35,493 bases of DNA from Chlorokybus atmophyticus (Eukaryota > Streptophyta > Chlorokybophyceae > Chlorokybales > Chlorokybaceae). The position numbers were made by a program, and so were the translations under genes. The DNA is taken from the NCBI GenBank assembly GCA_009103225.1, contig RHPI01001116.1:836421-871913 (forward strand), in the 5' to 3' direction. This document shows, in pieces, positions 11,424-21,843 of this stretch (position 1 is the first letter of the stretch; every line of letters starts with the position of its first letter). The notes beneath the pieces were generated by a model. That model had not been told where the DNA came from, did no database searches, and was given only the letters and a program-made list of their open reading frames with translations.

Positions 11424-12179
11424 GAGTCGTGTCCCCTTTTCGGTGAGTACTTTTTAGCGCGCGATTTGTAGAAATGCGGTTAGTAAGCCAACAGCCATTG
11501 GTTAGGGAAGCAGTCCTCTGGTCTCCCATTTAGTGTCCAGGACTGTGTTGCCACGCAGCTGCACAATGGCTGTTGCTTTTAGGTTAGGGTCGCTGATAGA
11601 CTGCTTTGTACGCTAGACTTTCTACCAAATAAGTGCAGCCACCAGGAGGCCTGCATTTGCTTGCTTTGTGCAGACATGCATTCATGCATTTTTGCAGTGG
11701 TATTGCTATCTGTTGACTTTATTGGTGCATCATCAGCAGTATTGCAGTTTGTTGGTTCTAGTTCCAGTGCAAGCATCGCATTGTCTGCCACGGTTCACAT
11801 GAACAATGGGCACAACAGTGTATGTGGACATGCACATAACAACGTCTGCATTGTTAACAGCTGTGCCCACACAACGCATGTCCTATGCATGCGCCTACAT
11901 GTACTGCAATCTGTGTACACCTGTGTCAATAACCAAGGCATGCGCATTCTTGCAGAACTTCACCCCCTGGTGTTGCATTACTGTATAGCACACAAGGAAA
12001 GGCGGCTGTTATTCATAAGGGGAGGGATTTGGGGAGGGCGACAGGATCAGTGCCTGATGGTTGTGAGTTGTACCCTGCATCGATCATCAGACATGCATGC
12101 GTTTAGCACATGCCACCTTTTGAACACGTGGTATAGACATAAGCATTTTCACCCAGTGTTGTACACAATCCACCAACAA
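11424..12179. other. Intergenic region between convergent ATXR3 and GT90 genes
   Basis: About 750 bp between two facing stop codons, presumably both 3' UTRs. I see no further gene. A plus-strand frame of 246 codons (11661-12401) runs through it but overlaps the antisense of the GT90 last exon and resembles nothing. No obvious terminator or polyadenylation signal stands out. Confidence 0.5.
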
Positions 12180-13355
12180 TTATGTACAAAGGGAGGATCC
12201 CAGCATGTGGCACAACTGGTCAATGCCCGCAACTTTTTCATTCCGCACTGCCGCAGAAACACTGGCTGTAACAGCGTTATCTGCGTCAATGACATGAACG
12301 CTGGCACTGTATTCCAGCAACAACGCGGTGATATAATCCATATAATTCGAGCGCTTGAAGTGCGTCTTATAGTGCTCGAGACCCCTTTTGGCGATGACTA
12401 ACGCTGCATCGTCATTATGTACCAACCAATCCAGCTTGCTAGCAAAGTCCTCCATGCCGAGACTGACCCGAACCACGTGCTCACCGTCGGCAAGAGTCCT
12501 CCGCACAATGTCCGTGTTGAGACCAATGTCCACAATAACGGAACCCGTGAGAAGCAAACCTGTAGGTACAGTTGTTAGTAGAGGAAGGCACTCTATGCAA
12601 TGGACACAAAAAGGAGACTCTTGATGGGGGGGGGGAGCGCACGTGCGCGTGTGCGCACGCGCACACGCTTGCATGTGCATGAGTATTGTTTGCTTACTGG
12701 GCAGGCGGGAGGTGTATGTGTTGCCATCCACATTGACAATGTACTTGTAGGCAGCGAAGTTTTCAAAGGGTACCCTCCTGAGAGATTGAGCCTCGTTTAT
12801 GTTTGCAAGGTCCTGGCAGAGATTCGACAGCCCGATATAGGCAGCACCGGTGCCCCTCTCTTTGTTATACGCTTCCGCCGCTTTGATCAGCCGCAAGCGT
12901 GCATTGATGTACGTGCCCTCGGGATTGATATCGAGCCCACGCCCGCCCGTGGGACAACCCGGAAAGAAAGCCACGTTGAGCTTATCGCCCCATGGTTTGG
13001 GGTCGATATCAGCCGTCGTCACGTTGGTGACGCGCTCAGACCCGCCGCCGATATCGTCAAGACTCCAACGCTCCAGCATCTCATGTGTTGGGTATAATAT
13101 GTCTATGTGGCAACCGGGTACCTTTGTCTTGGACCATATGGGTAAGCCAAGGCCCCAAGCAGGACCCCGTGACACTGCGTGACTTTTATGTTCATCACTA
13201 GTTGAAGCCAAATAACTTGTATGCTCTTGTACACTTCAAGCCCTGCATGCACACATACAGACACACGCACACTACGTGTGGCACACGTGCACAGACACAC
13301 ACAGACACCTGCACGCATCGTGGTACACACACCGACACACTCAGACACACACACA

Positions 13356-13423
<68 letters not shown>

Positions 13424-14799
13424 TGCATGCACGCACGTACACGCACGCGCGCGCACACACATACCAGCAGATGCACGCATGTGTGCACATACACACACAA
13501 CAGAGACAGACTCACTTTTATCGGACATGCCGTGAAAGCGCCCGAGTATCTGTTTCTGCCAGCACTGTATCGACTCAACGAGGGGCTCGTCGCATGCGTT
13601 GAGCAAGAAATAGATCGGCAACACGCCGTCCAGTCCACGCAGGCGCGGGACCACCTTGACCAACGCAGACAGCAACGAATCCCTATAACGTTGTGTGCGT
13701 GCGTGTACGTGCATGTTTGCGCTTGCGCACGTGCGCAAGCGCAAACATGCATATGTGCACGTGCACGGGTGTGTGCACGCGTGTGCGTGCGCGTGTGAGT
13801 GTGCCTGCGCATGTGTGTACGTGTGCCTGCACGTGCGTGTGCGTGCGTTGGGGTGACACAACACACCCACCACACTCCCACCTTACCTGTCCGGGTCCGC
13901 CTCCTTTGCTCCCGCGACCACTCTGGCCCCCTCCTCACTGACTTCCACCAGCGACAGCGACATCTAGCTCAGTCCCGCGGCAAACGCCATCGCGGACGCG
14001 TGGATGACGAGACCACGCCACGGCGAAAGGTCCTCGTGGATGCCAGCAACAAGAGAAGGGTGAAGAGAGGACATGTGATCCTGCGTGTCATGACATGTTG
14101 CTGGATGATGACAGCATTGACTTGAGCCCTGCTGCGGAAACCAAAGTGATGGAAGGACGAGGATGAGGCTTACCTCGCGTGCAAAAGACAGCTGTTTAGT
14201 CCTCGCCCTGCGCATCATTGACACAATTGGCTGTCGACTGTCACGGTCTTGTCTCAAGTGCATACATGCGCCGTGTGTGTGTGTGTGTGCGTATGCGCTG
14301 GCACGGGGCGTGTGCACATGTTCTTGTGTGCATGCATGCTAGCGTGCGCACATGTGTGCATGTGTGTGTGCGTACACTTGCGCGAGGACACGTGTGTTTG
14401 TGTGCGCACTGATGCGCAGATGTTGCGCACATTGGAATGAACATCTTACACTTACCACAACTCTCAGTGTCAACGCGAATGAGACGGTGCGTGCAGCCCC
14501 ACACGTATGCAACAACACGTATGCAACTACTCAACTCGCTCACTCTTCCCCTAGTAAGTACTAGTACTAGTAGTTAGTAGAACTCACCCCAGCCGTGTTG
14601 ATGTTGTTGTTGTTGTCCCCCCCGTGTTGGTTGCTCGCTGCCAGAACAGCAGGGTGGGGATGGTGACCACGAGGAGGCGAGATGACACCAGCAGAACAAG
14701 CAGAAGAAGGAGCAGAAGGGGAGTCCTGCCACAACCAGCAGCAAAGGGAAGGGGACCACCCAATTGCAACTGGAGGAGATGACGCCGCCATGAACCCAT
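12180..14799 (-). CDS. GT90/CAP10-family glycosyltransferase, 5' end tentative
   Basis: Predicted Golgi/ER glycosyltransferase of the GT90 (CAP10/POGLUT-like) family; donor sugar and acceptor cannot be told. Firm minus-strand exons: 13682-13516, 13174-12698 and 12559-12180 (stop TAA). They encode VLPIYFLLNACDEP, SRGPAWGLGLPIWSK, KYIVNVDGNTYTSRLP, LLLTGSVIV and WLVHNDDAALVIAKRGLEHY, following the GT90 order with the Asp-Gly core (NVDGNTY) and the C-terminal tryptophan-leucine helix. Upstream, a frame ending ADPDR (donor at 13886) joins 13682 in phase 2. It continues upstream with IHEDLSPWRG but is interrupted by an in-frame TAG at 13964-13966. Further tentative exons are about 14131-13967, one ending 14174, one ending near 14454, and a first exon 14799-14588 with a hydrophobic anchor. 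The phase between the two exons ending near 14454 and 14174 does not close, so the 5' model is incomplete. Confidence 0.72.
13346..13440. repeat. (ACGC)n microsatellite in a GT90 intron
   Basis: An uninterrupted run of ACGC units of roughly 70 bp, flanked by CA-rich sequence, lies in the intron 13175-13515. Alternating purine-pyrimidine of this kind is Z-DNA-prone. It generates long false reading frames rich in threonine, histidine and arginine on the plus strand and cysteine, valine and arginine on the minus strand. Confidence 0.9.
13710..13751. repeat. 42-bp perfect palindrome in a GT90 intron
   Basis: The two 21-bp halves are exact reverse complements with no spacer, centred between 13730 and 13731. 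The next pair outward mismatches. The palindrome sits in a GT90 intron (13683-13886), just upstream of the acceptor for exon 13682-13516. It could extrude as a cruciform, or form a hairpin in the pre-mRNA. Confidence 0.9.
14588..14799 (-). other. Tentative first exon with signal anchor (GT90 gene)
   Basis: The minus-strand frame starts MGSWRRHLLQLQLGG. A hydrophobic stretch of about 28 residues beginning TPLLLLLLLVLLV comes next, then a Thr/Asn-rich stem, ending at a GTGAGT donor. A basic N-terminus followed by one membrane segment fits a type II Golgi glycosyltransferase. A 61-bp intron would link it in phase to a frame containing VVAYVWGCTHRL. The link to the catalytic exons is not proven. 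Confidence 0.35.
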
Positions 14800-16109
14800 A
14801 CAACGGATGAGAGCTCTGTAGAAGCTAGCCTGTGCCAGCGCATGGTGGGTGAAGCTTGAACAGCTGCACCTTGATGTGATGGGCACACAACCGAAACCAC
14901 AACCACAACTCTTTTGTGTCCGTGCACCTGTAGCGCGGTTAGGTAGAGCCTCTGTAGCTGGGTCCGACCCCGAGTCGAGAACAGCTACTTGCTACCATCA
15001 AGTAACCATGGTGCATCTACCACATCATGGTACCTGTCGCACGCATGCAAACCAAAGCGTGCTTTAGCCCTGCCCTGCCCTCCCCCACCCTGGCCGGGTA
15101 CGGCCTGGCGGCTCCCCTCTCCTCTCAGCTTCACGCAAGGACGGACAGACTACAAGACACATTGGGAACTTTCACAAACTGGACACATCTGTGACTTTTT
15201 GCACACAAGTGACGCATATCTGCTTGCTCATCACAACACATGCGTCGTCGCCAGTTACGCCGTCTCACACCCTGCGAGAATGACTCCGATGACGCTTCAT
15301 ACAAAACCGAGGAGTGTATCATGGTACAGTGTAGCTGCGGCTGTTCTGGCACTTGGGAGGTCACCCAGTGAGTCATCACCCCACGCATCCAAACGAGCCA
15401 GCACAATCTGGTACCCGCGAGTCGCAGACTGGCGAACCCTGCGAGCACTACTACCGCGCAGTCCCGCGGCCTATTCGACGTGGGATATGAGACCTGTATG
15501 TAGTAGTTTCCAAGCAGTCCAAGCTCATCATTATACTGCTCACAGTCAACGCATTGTGTACAACGAGCACAATAACGTGCACGGTGTATAGAAGGAATGG
15601 GAATTTGTGCACATTATAGCATATGGACCATGATATCTATACACGTATGGTGGCATATGATGGCATGCAACTATGTTATCTAGTCTTTCATTTTTGAACA
15701 TTATATCTGTATGAAATAAGCAAATTATACGTGAAGAGTGGATTATGACCGTTTGAGTTATAGCATCATCATAACGGGTTGTCACTGTATGCTGTAAGAT
15801 GAAGCATACACCGCTAAGTGTGTCGCGCTAACTGTAAACAAGAGCGTTCTAATTTGTCCATGCAACATGCCGCAGCGACAAGGACATGCAGCTGGCTGCA
15901 GGAAGCACACCAAACTGTGATGTGTCCACCCAATCGCCGGAGTAAAGCTATGGGTCGGCAACTTGAATTGGGAAGCTTTCGCACCCCCACCCACCCCCCG
16001 CATGACGTACATACCCGTGTGCGCGCACATGGCTTGCTGTCTCGACACAGCCTAGCAGCACACACACACACACACACACAGAGGGAGGCACCCCGACTTT
16101 CTTACAACA
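14800..16109. other. Intergenic region upstream of GT90 and downstream of SGT1
   Basis: 1.3 kb without a recognisable gene. A 200-codon plus-strand frame (14989-15591) shows no family resemblance and no splice context. The region should hold the GT90 promoter and the SGT1 3' UTR. A TGTAA (16106-16102, minus strand), the green-algal polyadenylation motif, lies a few bases after the SGT1 stop. It also holds a short (CA)n run near 16062-16080. Confidence 0.45.
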
Positions 16110-17573
16110 TCACGACTCGTACTTTTTGGGTTCGAGTCCCGCTGGCGGCTGGACCTCCACCTTGCCTGTGCCAACTTCTTTCCAGTTGGTTGATAGCACA
16201 GTGCCACCCGACTCGCTCTGCAGCCAGTTTGAAAAGGGTGAGCTCATGTAGCATGTTGGGATCACGCGCACACATTGCATAAATGGCACAGAATGCTACT
16301 TACAAACGACTTATTCATCGCGCGGCGCGTGTCTTCATCCGCATTGCGATAGATATCTTGAAACAGCTTGTTCAATGCGGCATCTCCCTCCAGCTTTTCA
16401 TCCTTTTCCTGCAGAGAATGAGTTAAGGTTACAATCAGAACACATAACCAATAGCCAGTGAAGCATACAGCTGCATTGCAAGGGTGTGCATGGAGGCAGG
16501 TATAACAAGACTACCCAAGCATTCGTGGACACTCAATCAGTCAGTCGGCTTACTTCGCGCTTGACCTCTGCTTCAAGCTGGTCCCAATCCAGAGGCTTCT
16601 TTGCATGGGATGTTGGGTACGTGCGGACGGGTGCAGCTTCTGCATGCATCAACATATGGTATGCTTGTGTTTATCATATATGGACGTGCGCATTACAACA
16701 AATACCATAAGCATGTACCGACACCGTTGCCAGAACATAGCAGCATTGGCGCATGCAAGAGTGCGCCAACCTGTGGAGTAGTTTGCTGCAAGAGGCATGA
16801 CATGCCCTGACTTGTGCTCTAATGTTGCCCACTGCAGCTGATCAGCCTTTTTCAGCCTCAGCTCCATCTTGGTGGCTCCCAAGGAAGTTTTGCACTCGTC
16901 TGGCACAATCTGCATGCAAAACAAACCATAAAGTCCTTTTACACGACATTGTTGTTCCTCAACTGCACATGCATAGCATACAACCAGATAGTGTCCACTG
17001 CTGTGAGCCACTGAATTGTTGCCTACCTTGCCAAAGGTGTGAAGTCTCAGCTGGTAATTAGGCTCAATATTAACCTCCACCTGCCGCAATGGTGTTTGCC
17101 CTTCAGGTGTTGAACAAGAACAAATAGAAATAACACCCAACCGCCAAGCCGGTAACATTGCTACACCATGCAAACAATCAAGTGTACAATCTGCAATGCA
17201 TGCTTCCACATGCGCCAATAAACCTCACCAACCTTCTCAGTGTCAAAATGCACAGCGACCTCGCTGGAAGTGACCCCTTTGGCGAAGATGGAAATGGTCA
17301 CATGCGTCATGGTTTGATACCACTCATGCCTGCATGTTGTAAGTTCCGTCATCTTGGTTGCACGTTACGTACATGAGCTGAAGAAGTTTTGATAAATCAC
17401 AATGTAATACAAACACACCTGAACCGTGGGATTACTGCGCCAAAGGATTGCTGCTGAGAGTTCGCAAAAGAGGTGCTGGCAGGGCTCTGGGCGCTGGAAG
17501 CACTGTCAGCAGGCCTTGACGATGGCATTCCTCCTCCTCCAGCTTTAGCTCCAGCTGCTGAACCCTCCTCCAT
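16110..17573 (-). CDS. SGT1: SGT1 co-chaperone (CS + SGS domains, no TPR)
   Basis: Orthologue of SGT1, the HSP90 co-chaperone that links to SCF ubiquitin ligases and, in plants, immune-receptor stability. Minus-strand exons: 17573-17419, 17329-17233, 17080-17027, 16909-16771, 16639-16554, 16408-16304, 16217-16110; phases close to 247 aa with stop TGA. The CS domain (about 53-140) reads [20 protein letters not shown] then [20 protein letters not shown] and [13 protein letters not shown]. The SGS domain (about 160-247) reads [35 protein letters not shown] and ends [12 protein letters not shown]. The N-terminal 50 residues are Gly/Ala/Ser-rich with no TPR, unlike land-plant SGT1 (about 350-370 aa). 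The ATG has a good context (gtcATGG). An upstream ATG frame (MATQLLTADN, about 17780-17810, followed by GTGAGT) might be an extra first exon, but I could not join it in phase. Two introns use GTTGGY donors. Confidence 0.93.
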
Positions 17574-17984
17574 GACGCCCTCTCAATGCCAAAGCCTCCC
17601 TCAGCCTCCCACCCCCGCCCCCACCCCACCCCACCGCCGCCGCCCCACAAATGGTTTCACACTCACCTACCAAACCGCTGAAGCAAGCTCGACTCCAGGC
17701 CAACTCAGTTCAATCCAAACCCTAATTCAGTTTAAAAGTTTGCAAGCCATGAATTTCAAACTTTCAAGACTCACGTTGTCAGCAGTGAGCAATTGTGTGG
17801 CCATCATTAGGCGGCGGCGGCGGCGGCGGCGGCGCGGAACGGGGAGGGGGAGGACGGGGAGGGGAAGGGGCAGGGAGGGGGNCGGAGGGCAAGGAAGAAG
17901 GGAGGCGGGGAGGGAGGCGGTTCTTACTACAAGTTTTCATGTGGGTGTAGGGTGGTGGTGGCGTTTGTTTGTGAGGCGGTGCCA
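17574..17984. promoter_or_regulatory. Bidirectional promoter region of SGT1 and GIF, with gap
   Basis: 411 bp between divergent start codons. It contains a (GGC)n run at about 17812-17834, a G-rich purine tract and an N at 17882, so the true length is uncertain. A pyrimidine/C-rich stretch (17600-17640) precedes the SGT1 start. No TATA box is evident. Part may be transcribed as 5' UTR introns of either gene. Confidence 0.45.
17882..17882. other. Assembly gap (single N)
   Basis: N within a G/A-rich low-complexity stretch between SGT1 and GIF, like the other two Ns in the window. Confidence 0.8.
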
Positions 17985-19115
17985 ATGCAGGCGGGGCTGC
18001 CGGGCGGGGCGACATACGCCCCGCCTGGCGTGGTGACGACGGAGGTGATCCAGAAGTACCTGGACGAGAACCAGCAGCTCATCATCGCCATACTAGACAA
18101 CCAGAACCTTGGCAAACTCTCCGAATGCGCCCAGTAAGCTGTGCGGTGCAGCAAGAAGTTGCCGCCCCCGAGTAGTTATCTCACTCGCTCAGCCATGCTT
18201 AATTTGTTGTCCACAAGCCTATGGCCTAGTCTGGCCTTTGTTTGTGCAGTGCTCACACAGTACTCACCCAAAGTCTCTTTGTTGGTCGCGTTGTGCAGAG
18301 TGATGCTGAACGCGCCTCACCTTACCATTGTTTGGGGGCACGTTCCTGTCATGCAGAACATGCCGCACATTGCATGGCAAAGTTTTGTTTTTCACAAACG
18401 GCCTGGTCAGCCAGCGGACTACGAATCGTGCTTGCACTAGGGTTTGACACTGTAGTATGCATACATTGGCACGGTGTGTTGCTGTCATGTCATGCTGAGC
18501 ATCAATGATGACGACGGTTGTGAGGCTGCTCCATGAGAGGCTGTTAACTTACAAAATAGGTGATGGTTTTGGAGGAACGAGAGTTGCATTCACTCTTTTG
18601 CAGTGCTGCTTTGAACTAGTCGTTATATTGACATGGTTGTACGCATGTCAGGTGTTGTGTTAAAGTTGTGTGACTTACCTTGTCATCTCTTGCGCAGGTA
18701 TCAGGCGCGGTTGCAGCAGAATCTGATGTACCTTGCGGCGATTGCGGACGCACAGCCACAAGCACCGCAGCCGCCTGCGCAGCAACAACAACATCAGCAA
18801 CAACAACAGCCACAGCAGCAGCAGCAGCCACCACAGCAGCAGCAACAAGCGCCACAGCACCAGCAGACGTCACAACAGCAGCAGTCTCAGCCGTCATCAC
18901 AGCAGCCTTCGCAGCCGCAGCAACAACAGACGTCACAGGCGACACAACAACAACAACAACAACAACAGCAGTCTGCTCAGCAGCAGCAGAAAGCTCAGCA
19001 ATCACAACAGCAGACTTCTGCACAGCAACAGCAGGGTCAGTCCGCGCCCGCGCAGCAGCGACAGCCTTCACCTCAGCCACAACCGCAAGGCCAGCAGCTG
19101 AAGCGATACGACTGA
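17985..19115 (+). CDS. GIF: SS18/GRF-interacting-factor-type coactivator
   Basis: Member of the SS18/GIF (SSXT) family. In plants these proteins bind GRF transcription factors and bridge to SWI/SNF remodelling complexes. Two exons: 17985-18133 and 18698-19115 (188 aa, stop TGA), with a 564-bp GTAAGC...GCGCAG intron splitting the glutamine of CAQYQ. The SNH domain (about residues 17-72) is well kept: VIQKYLDENQQLI, NQNLGKLSECAQYQ, RLQQNLMYLAAIADAQP. After it the protein is almost entirely Gln-rich (CAG/CAA mix) and ends QLKRYD. Length is close to plant GIFs. The start ATG is the first in frame and directly precedes the conserved domain. The SNH intron position can be compared with plant GIF genes. 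The Gln-rich tract also yields a long alternative frame (18680-19396) rich in Ala/Thr, which is not a gene. Confidence 0.93.
18781..19065 (+). repeat. CAG/CAA-rich polyglutamine coding tract
   Basis: Mixed CAG and CAA codons encode the Gln-rich activation region of the GIF protein, with several runs of 5-9 glutamines. The CAA interruptions argue for a selected protein feature rather than a freshly expanded microsatellite. Confidence 0.85.
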
Positions 19116-21195
19116 TTGCGTGGACGTTTTGGACACTCGAGTCGTGTTTGCCCACAAGGTATGGACATATCCGCTTGTTTGTGCATTACACTTCAATGCA
19201 CCGGTCTGCTTTGGATGGCATCGCCTCTGCTGTGAGTCAATCCTATCATGTTATGCAGGTTAGAGTTCGAGTGGGGTTGCTGATTGGAGGGGGTTATGTC
19301 TCTTCATTGTTGGATTGGGTGGCACAGTTCTCAGAGGCGAAAAAGTATGAGAAGATTAGCGTTGGGGTTATGAGCCAGGCAGCCTCCTTAGGCTGAGCCA
19401 GGCTGGGATTGCACAACCCGCAGCAGCTCACCAAGGTGTTTTCCAAGGACAACGTTGCAGTTGAGTTGCATTTTGTGCAGCGGTCTTTCTTTACCGGTAA
19501 AGAGTTTGAGGGATAATGGGATAGTGGGAACACACTCGCATCCAACGGATGTTCATGATGCCGAGCCTTGGCTGCCAGTCGTAAAGCATATCACAGTGAG
19601 CAGGTTCATTAGCTATTTCATTGCAGTGTCTGACTGACACTTCTTTCTGGATCATGTTGTCGTGCAAAAGTCTGTATGAGTGCTAAGCTTAAGGTACAAG
19701 CAAAATCAGAAGCCATTACCCTCCACTCAACACAGAACATAGTAGACGCACATGAGCACCCCGTAGTGCTGGAATAGACAAGGACTGCGGTATGACCGAC
19801 AGACTGGCATGCATGCATGTCCAGGTTATGTGTACATGAAGAAACCTGCACAAAGGCCTTGTGCACCGCATATGGAATGCCCTACGGGCATTTCGTCAAA
19901 TAGCCGTAGCGTGCTTGCAGTAACATTGAGAAGTCATTGTGAACAGCTGTGAAGCTGCAGACGAGTGTTGATCAACATTGTGGCATACATGGAGAGCGGT
20001 GTCGTTGCTACCTCAGGGGCTACTTGGATTGCCTGCTTGTCTGCTTTTATTCAACCCTTTATACGCATTGTCCACACCATGCATGCTGCCACCGTACCAT
20101 ACCCCTTATATACACTTGCAATAAGATCTGATGCAAGCCATACATGACGACATCCGTTGGGCCTTCATGGCGGATGCAAGCAGCCAACACGCAACCCTTG
20201 CGTCTGCACCTGTGAAGCGAGTCAGGTCAGTGTGATGGCACCTTGCACGACCTCAGAAGCCAGAGCACGCGCATGAGATCAGATACAGGCGCACTGAGTC
20301 TCTAATCATTACCCAACGAATGACAGCTTCAGTCATTGTTATACCCACCATATACACACAAATGGACATGATCTGGCTGCACTCGCTATCATCATACCTA
20401 GCAACACCATTGCATAACCACGCGCAACAAATGCGACAACACAGCACATCACCATACATAACACGCCACATCCGCCTGGCACGCTCACAGTACTGCCATC
20501 ATCGCCACGACCGCCGCCACCATCAGCGGTGCTGCCTGCAAGGACTGCAAGGACTCCTATCCGGACACGATCGCCACCACTGCTGCTCCGTGTACGCTCC
20601 AGCAACCCACACTTGTGCTCGTTGGAAGCGCGCATGCCACGCGCTTATGCAACAGCGTGACGGAGCCAGTTGGGCAGCGCACGTGCAGCGCGTCGCGTGC
20701 ACAGGCTTATCTGAGAGGCTGATGCAAAGCATGCAAAGCAACAAGCATCGCAACACAGCAAAACACAAGCAGGGTAGGACTTTATTCCAGCAGGGGCATG
20801 CACGCTAGCTATGTGCCTACTGAGTGCATGCAAACGGGGTGAAGGGCAGGGCGGGGCAGAGCAGGGCAAGCGGACAAGGCCGTCAAGCACAAACCTGTAG
20901 CAACAGATGCTTGTGGTTAGCCCGGTACTTGTAGGACAGCAAAGGCAGCAACGCAGCAGCAAGGCAAGGCGGGTGGGAAGGCGGGTACTGTGCAGTGCAG
21001 TTGCTACTGCATCAGTGCTGCGGCACTGGGATTCGAAGGACCGGTCTTCGGCTGCTTGTGTGAGACCTCAGCCACGGCAATGTTAGACCCTGACTGTTAG
21101 ACCGCAACGGCTCTCGTGGCATAGCATCACGACAATGCACACAACTAAATGGACTAGCAGCAGCACTAGTAGCACGCGGGGCAATGCGTGAACAT

Positions 21196-21229
<34 letters not shown>

Positions 21230-21843
21230 TGCAGGCACTACCACACAGAATATGCACGTGTACACGGCTCAACACGCACATGTATCTGGTAGTGTGAGCG
21301 CACCTGCACTGAACCTCTTGTTAGTGGATGTGGCCTTGCTTACCGCAACACATACATCTTTGGTAACTGTGTGCTGCTTACGTGGTAGCTGGTTGTGCGT
21401 GATGTTGGAACCGTGGACTATGAAGTGCCCCTAGTAGTACATTTCAGCTTGTACTACTTGACAAGCACTTTCCTACTTACGTAGCATAATCAGTGCTACA
21501 GTGAGTGATACTGGCTGTGCGCAGACCAGCTGTGCGCAGCATTTGTTTCAAGTAACCTTGCGAGTGGAAACGATGCTGCAGCTACAACATAACAGCTAAC
21601 GGGCTACAAACTGACAGCACAACTCGCAGATGACAGCACTTAGTTTTATTGTCAATGCGCAGCTAATCGACAACTTCACCTCGCACACTCAGCATGGATA
21701 TCACTTGCATGTCACGAATACTATGCGTGGGCCTCAAAACCAGATATTGACTCTCGTGCAAAAGTCATCCAGCAAGGTGCTCCGCATGATTATAAGACAA
21801 TGGATGGAAGCAAAACCAAATAACCCAGCCTTGCATATCCGCC
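19116..21843. other. 2.7-kb gene-poor region between convergent GIF and AIMP1-like genes
   Basis: The longest stretch without a gene. It lies between facing stop codons, so both 3' UTRs start here. I found no conserved domain on either strand, and specifically no EMAPII-type OB fold that would complete the AIMP1-like protein. It holds a (CAG)n run (21198-21226) and scattered CA-rich sequence. A non-coding RNA or a weakly conserved gene cannot be excluded. Confidence 0.45.
21198..21226. repeat. (CAG)n microsatellite
   Basis: About nine CAG units in non-coding sequence. On the minus strand it reads as a run of leucine or cysteine codons within short spurious frames. Confidence 0.9.

Noticed and set aside
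11661-12401. 246-codon plus-strand frame
   Set aside because: No family resemblance or splice context, and it overlaps the antisense of the GT90 last exon.
13103-13938. Long minus-strand frames (246-256 codons) and plus-strand frames rich in His/Thr/Arg/Cys
   Set aside because: They read through the (ACGC)n and TG/CA tracts of GT90 introns. Only the block between the splice sites at 13682 and 13516 is coding.
14925-15000. tRNA-like D-arm text (GTAGCGCGGTTAGGTAGAGC)
   Set aside because: The stems do not pair properly and no correctly spaced anticodon and T arms follow.
14989-15591. 200-codon plus-strand frame
   Set aside because: No domain, repeat or splice pattern supports coding; composition is that of intergenic DNA.
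16110-16165. Plus-strand sequence like a tRNA T-arm (GGTTCGAGTCCCGC)
   Set aside because: It is the antisense of the last SGT1 exon ([10 protein letters not shown]). No matching acceptor stem or D-arm lies at tRNA distance.
18680-19396. 238-codon plus-strand frame rich in Thr/Ala
   Set aside because: It is a frame shadow of the CAG/CAA tract in GIF; the Gln frame continues the conserved SNH domain.
21010-21110. GGGATTCGAA motif suggesting a minus-strand tRNA
   Set aside because: The T-stem and acceptor stem do not pair, and no box A is present at the right distance.
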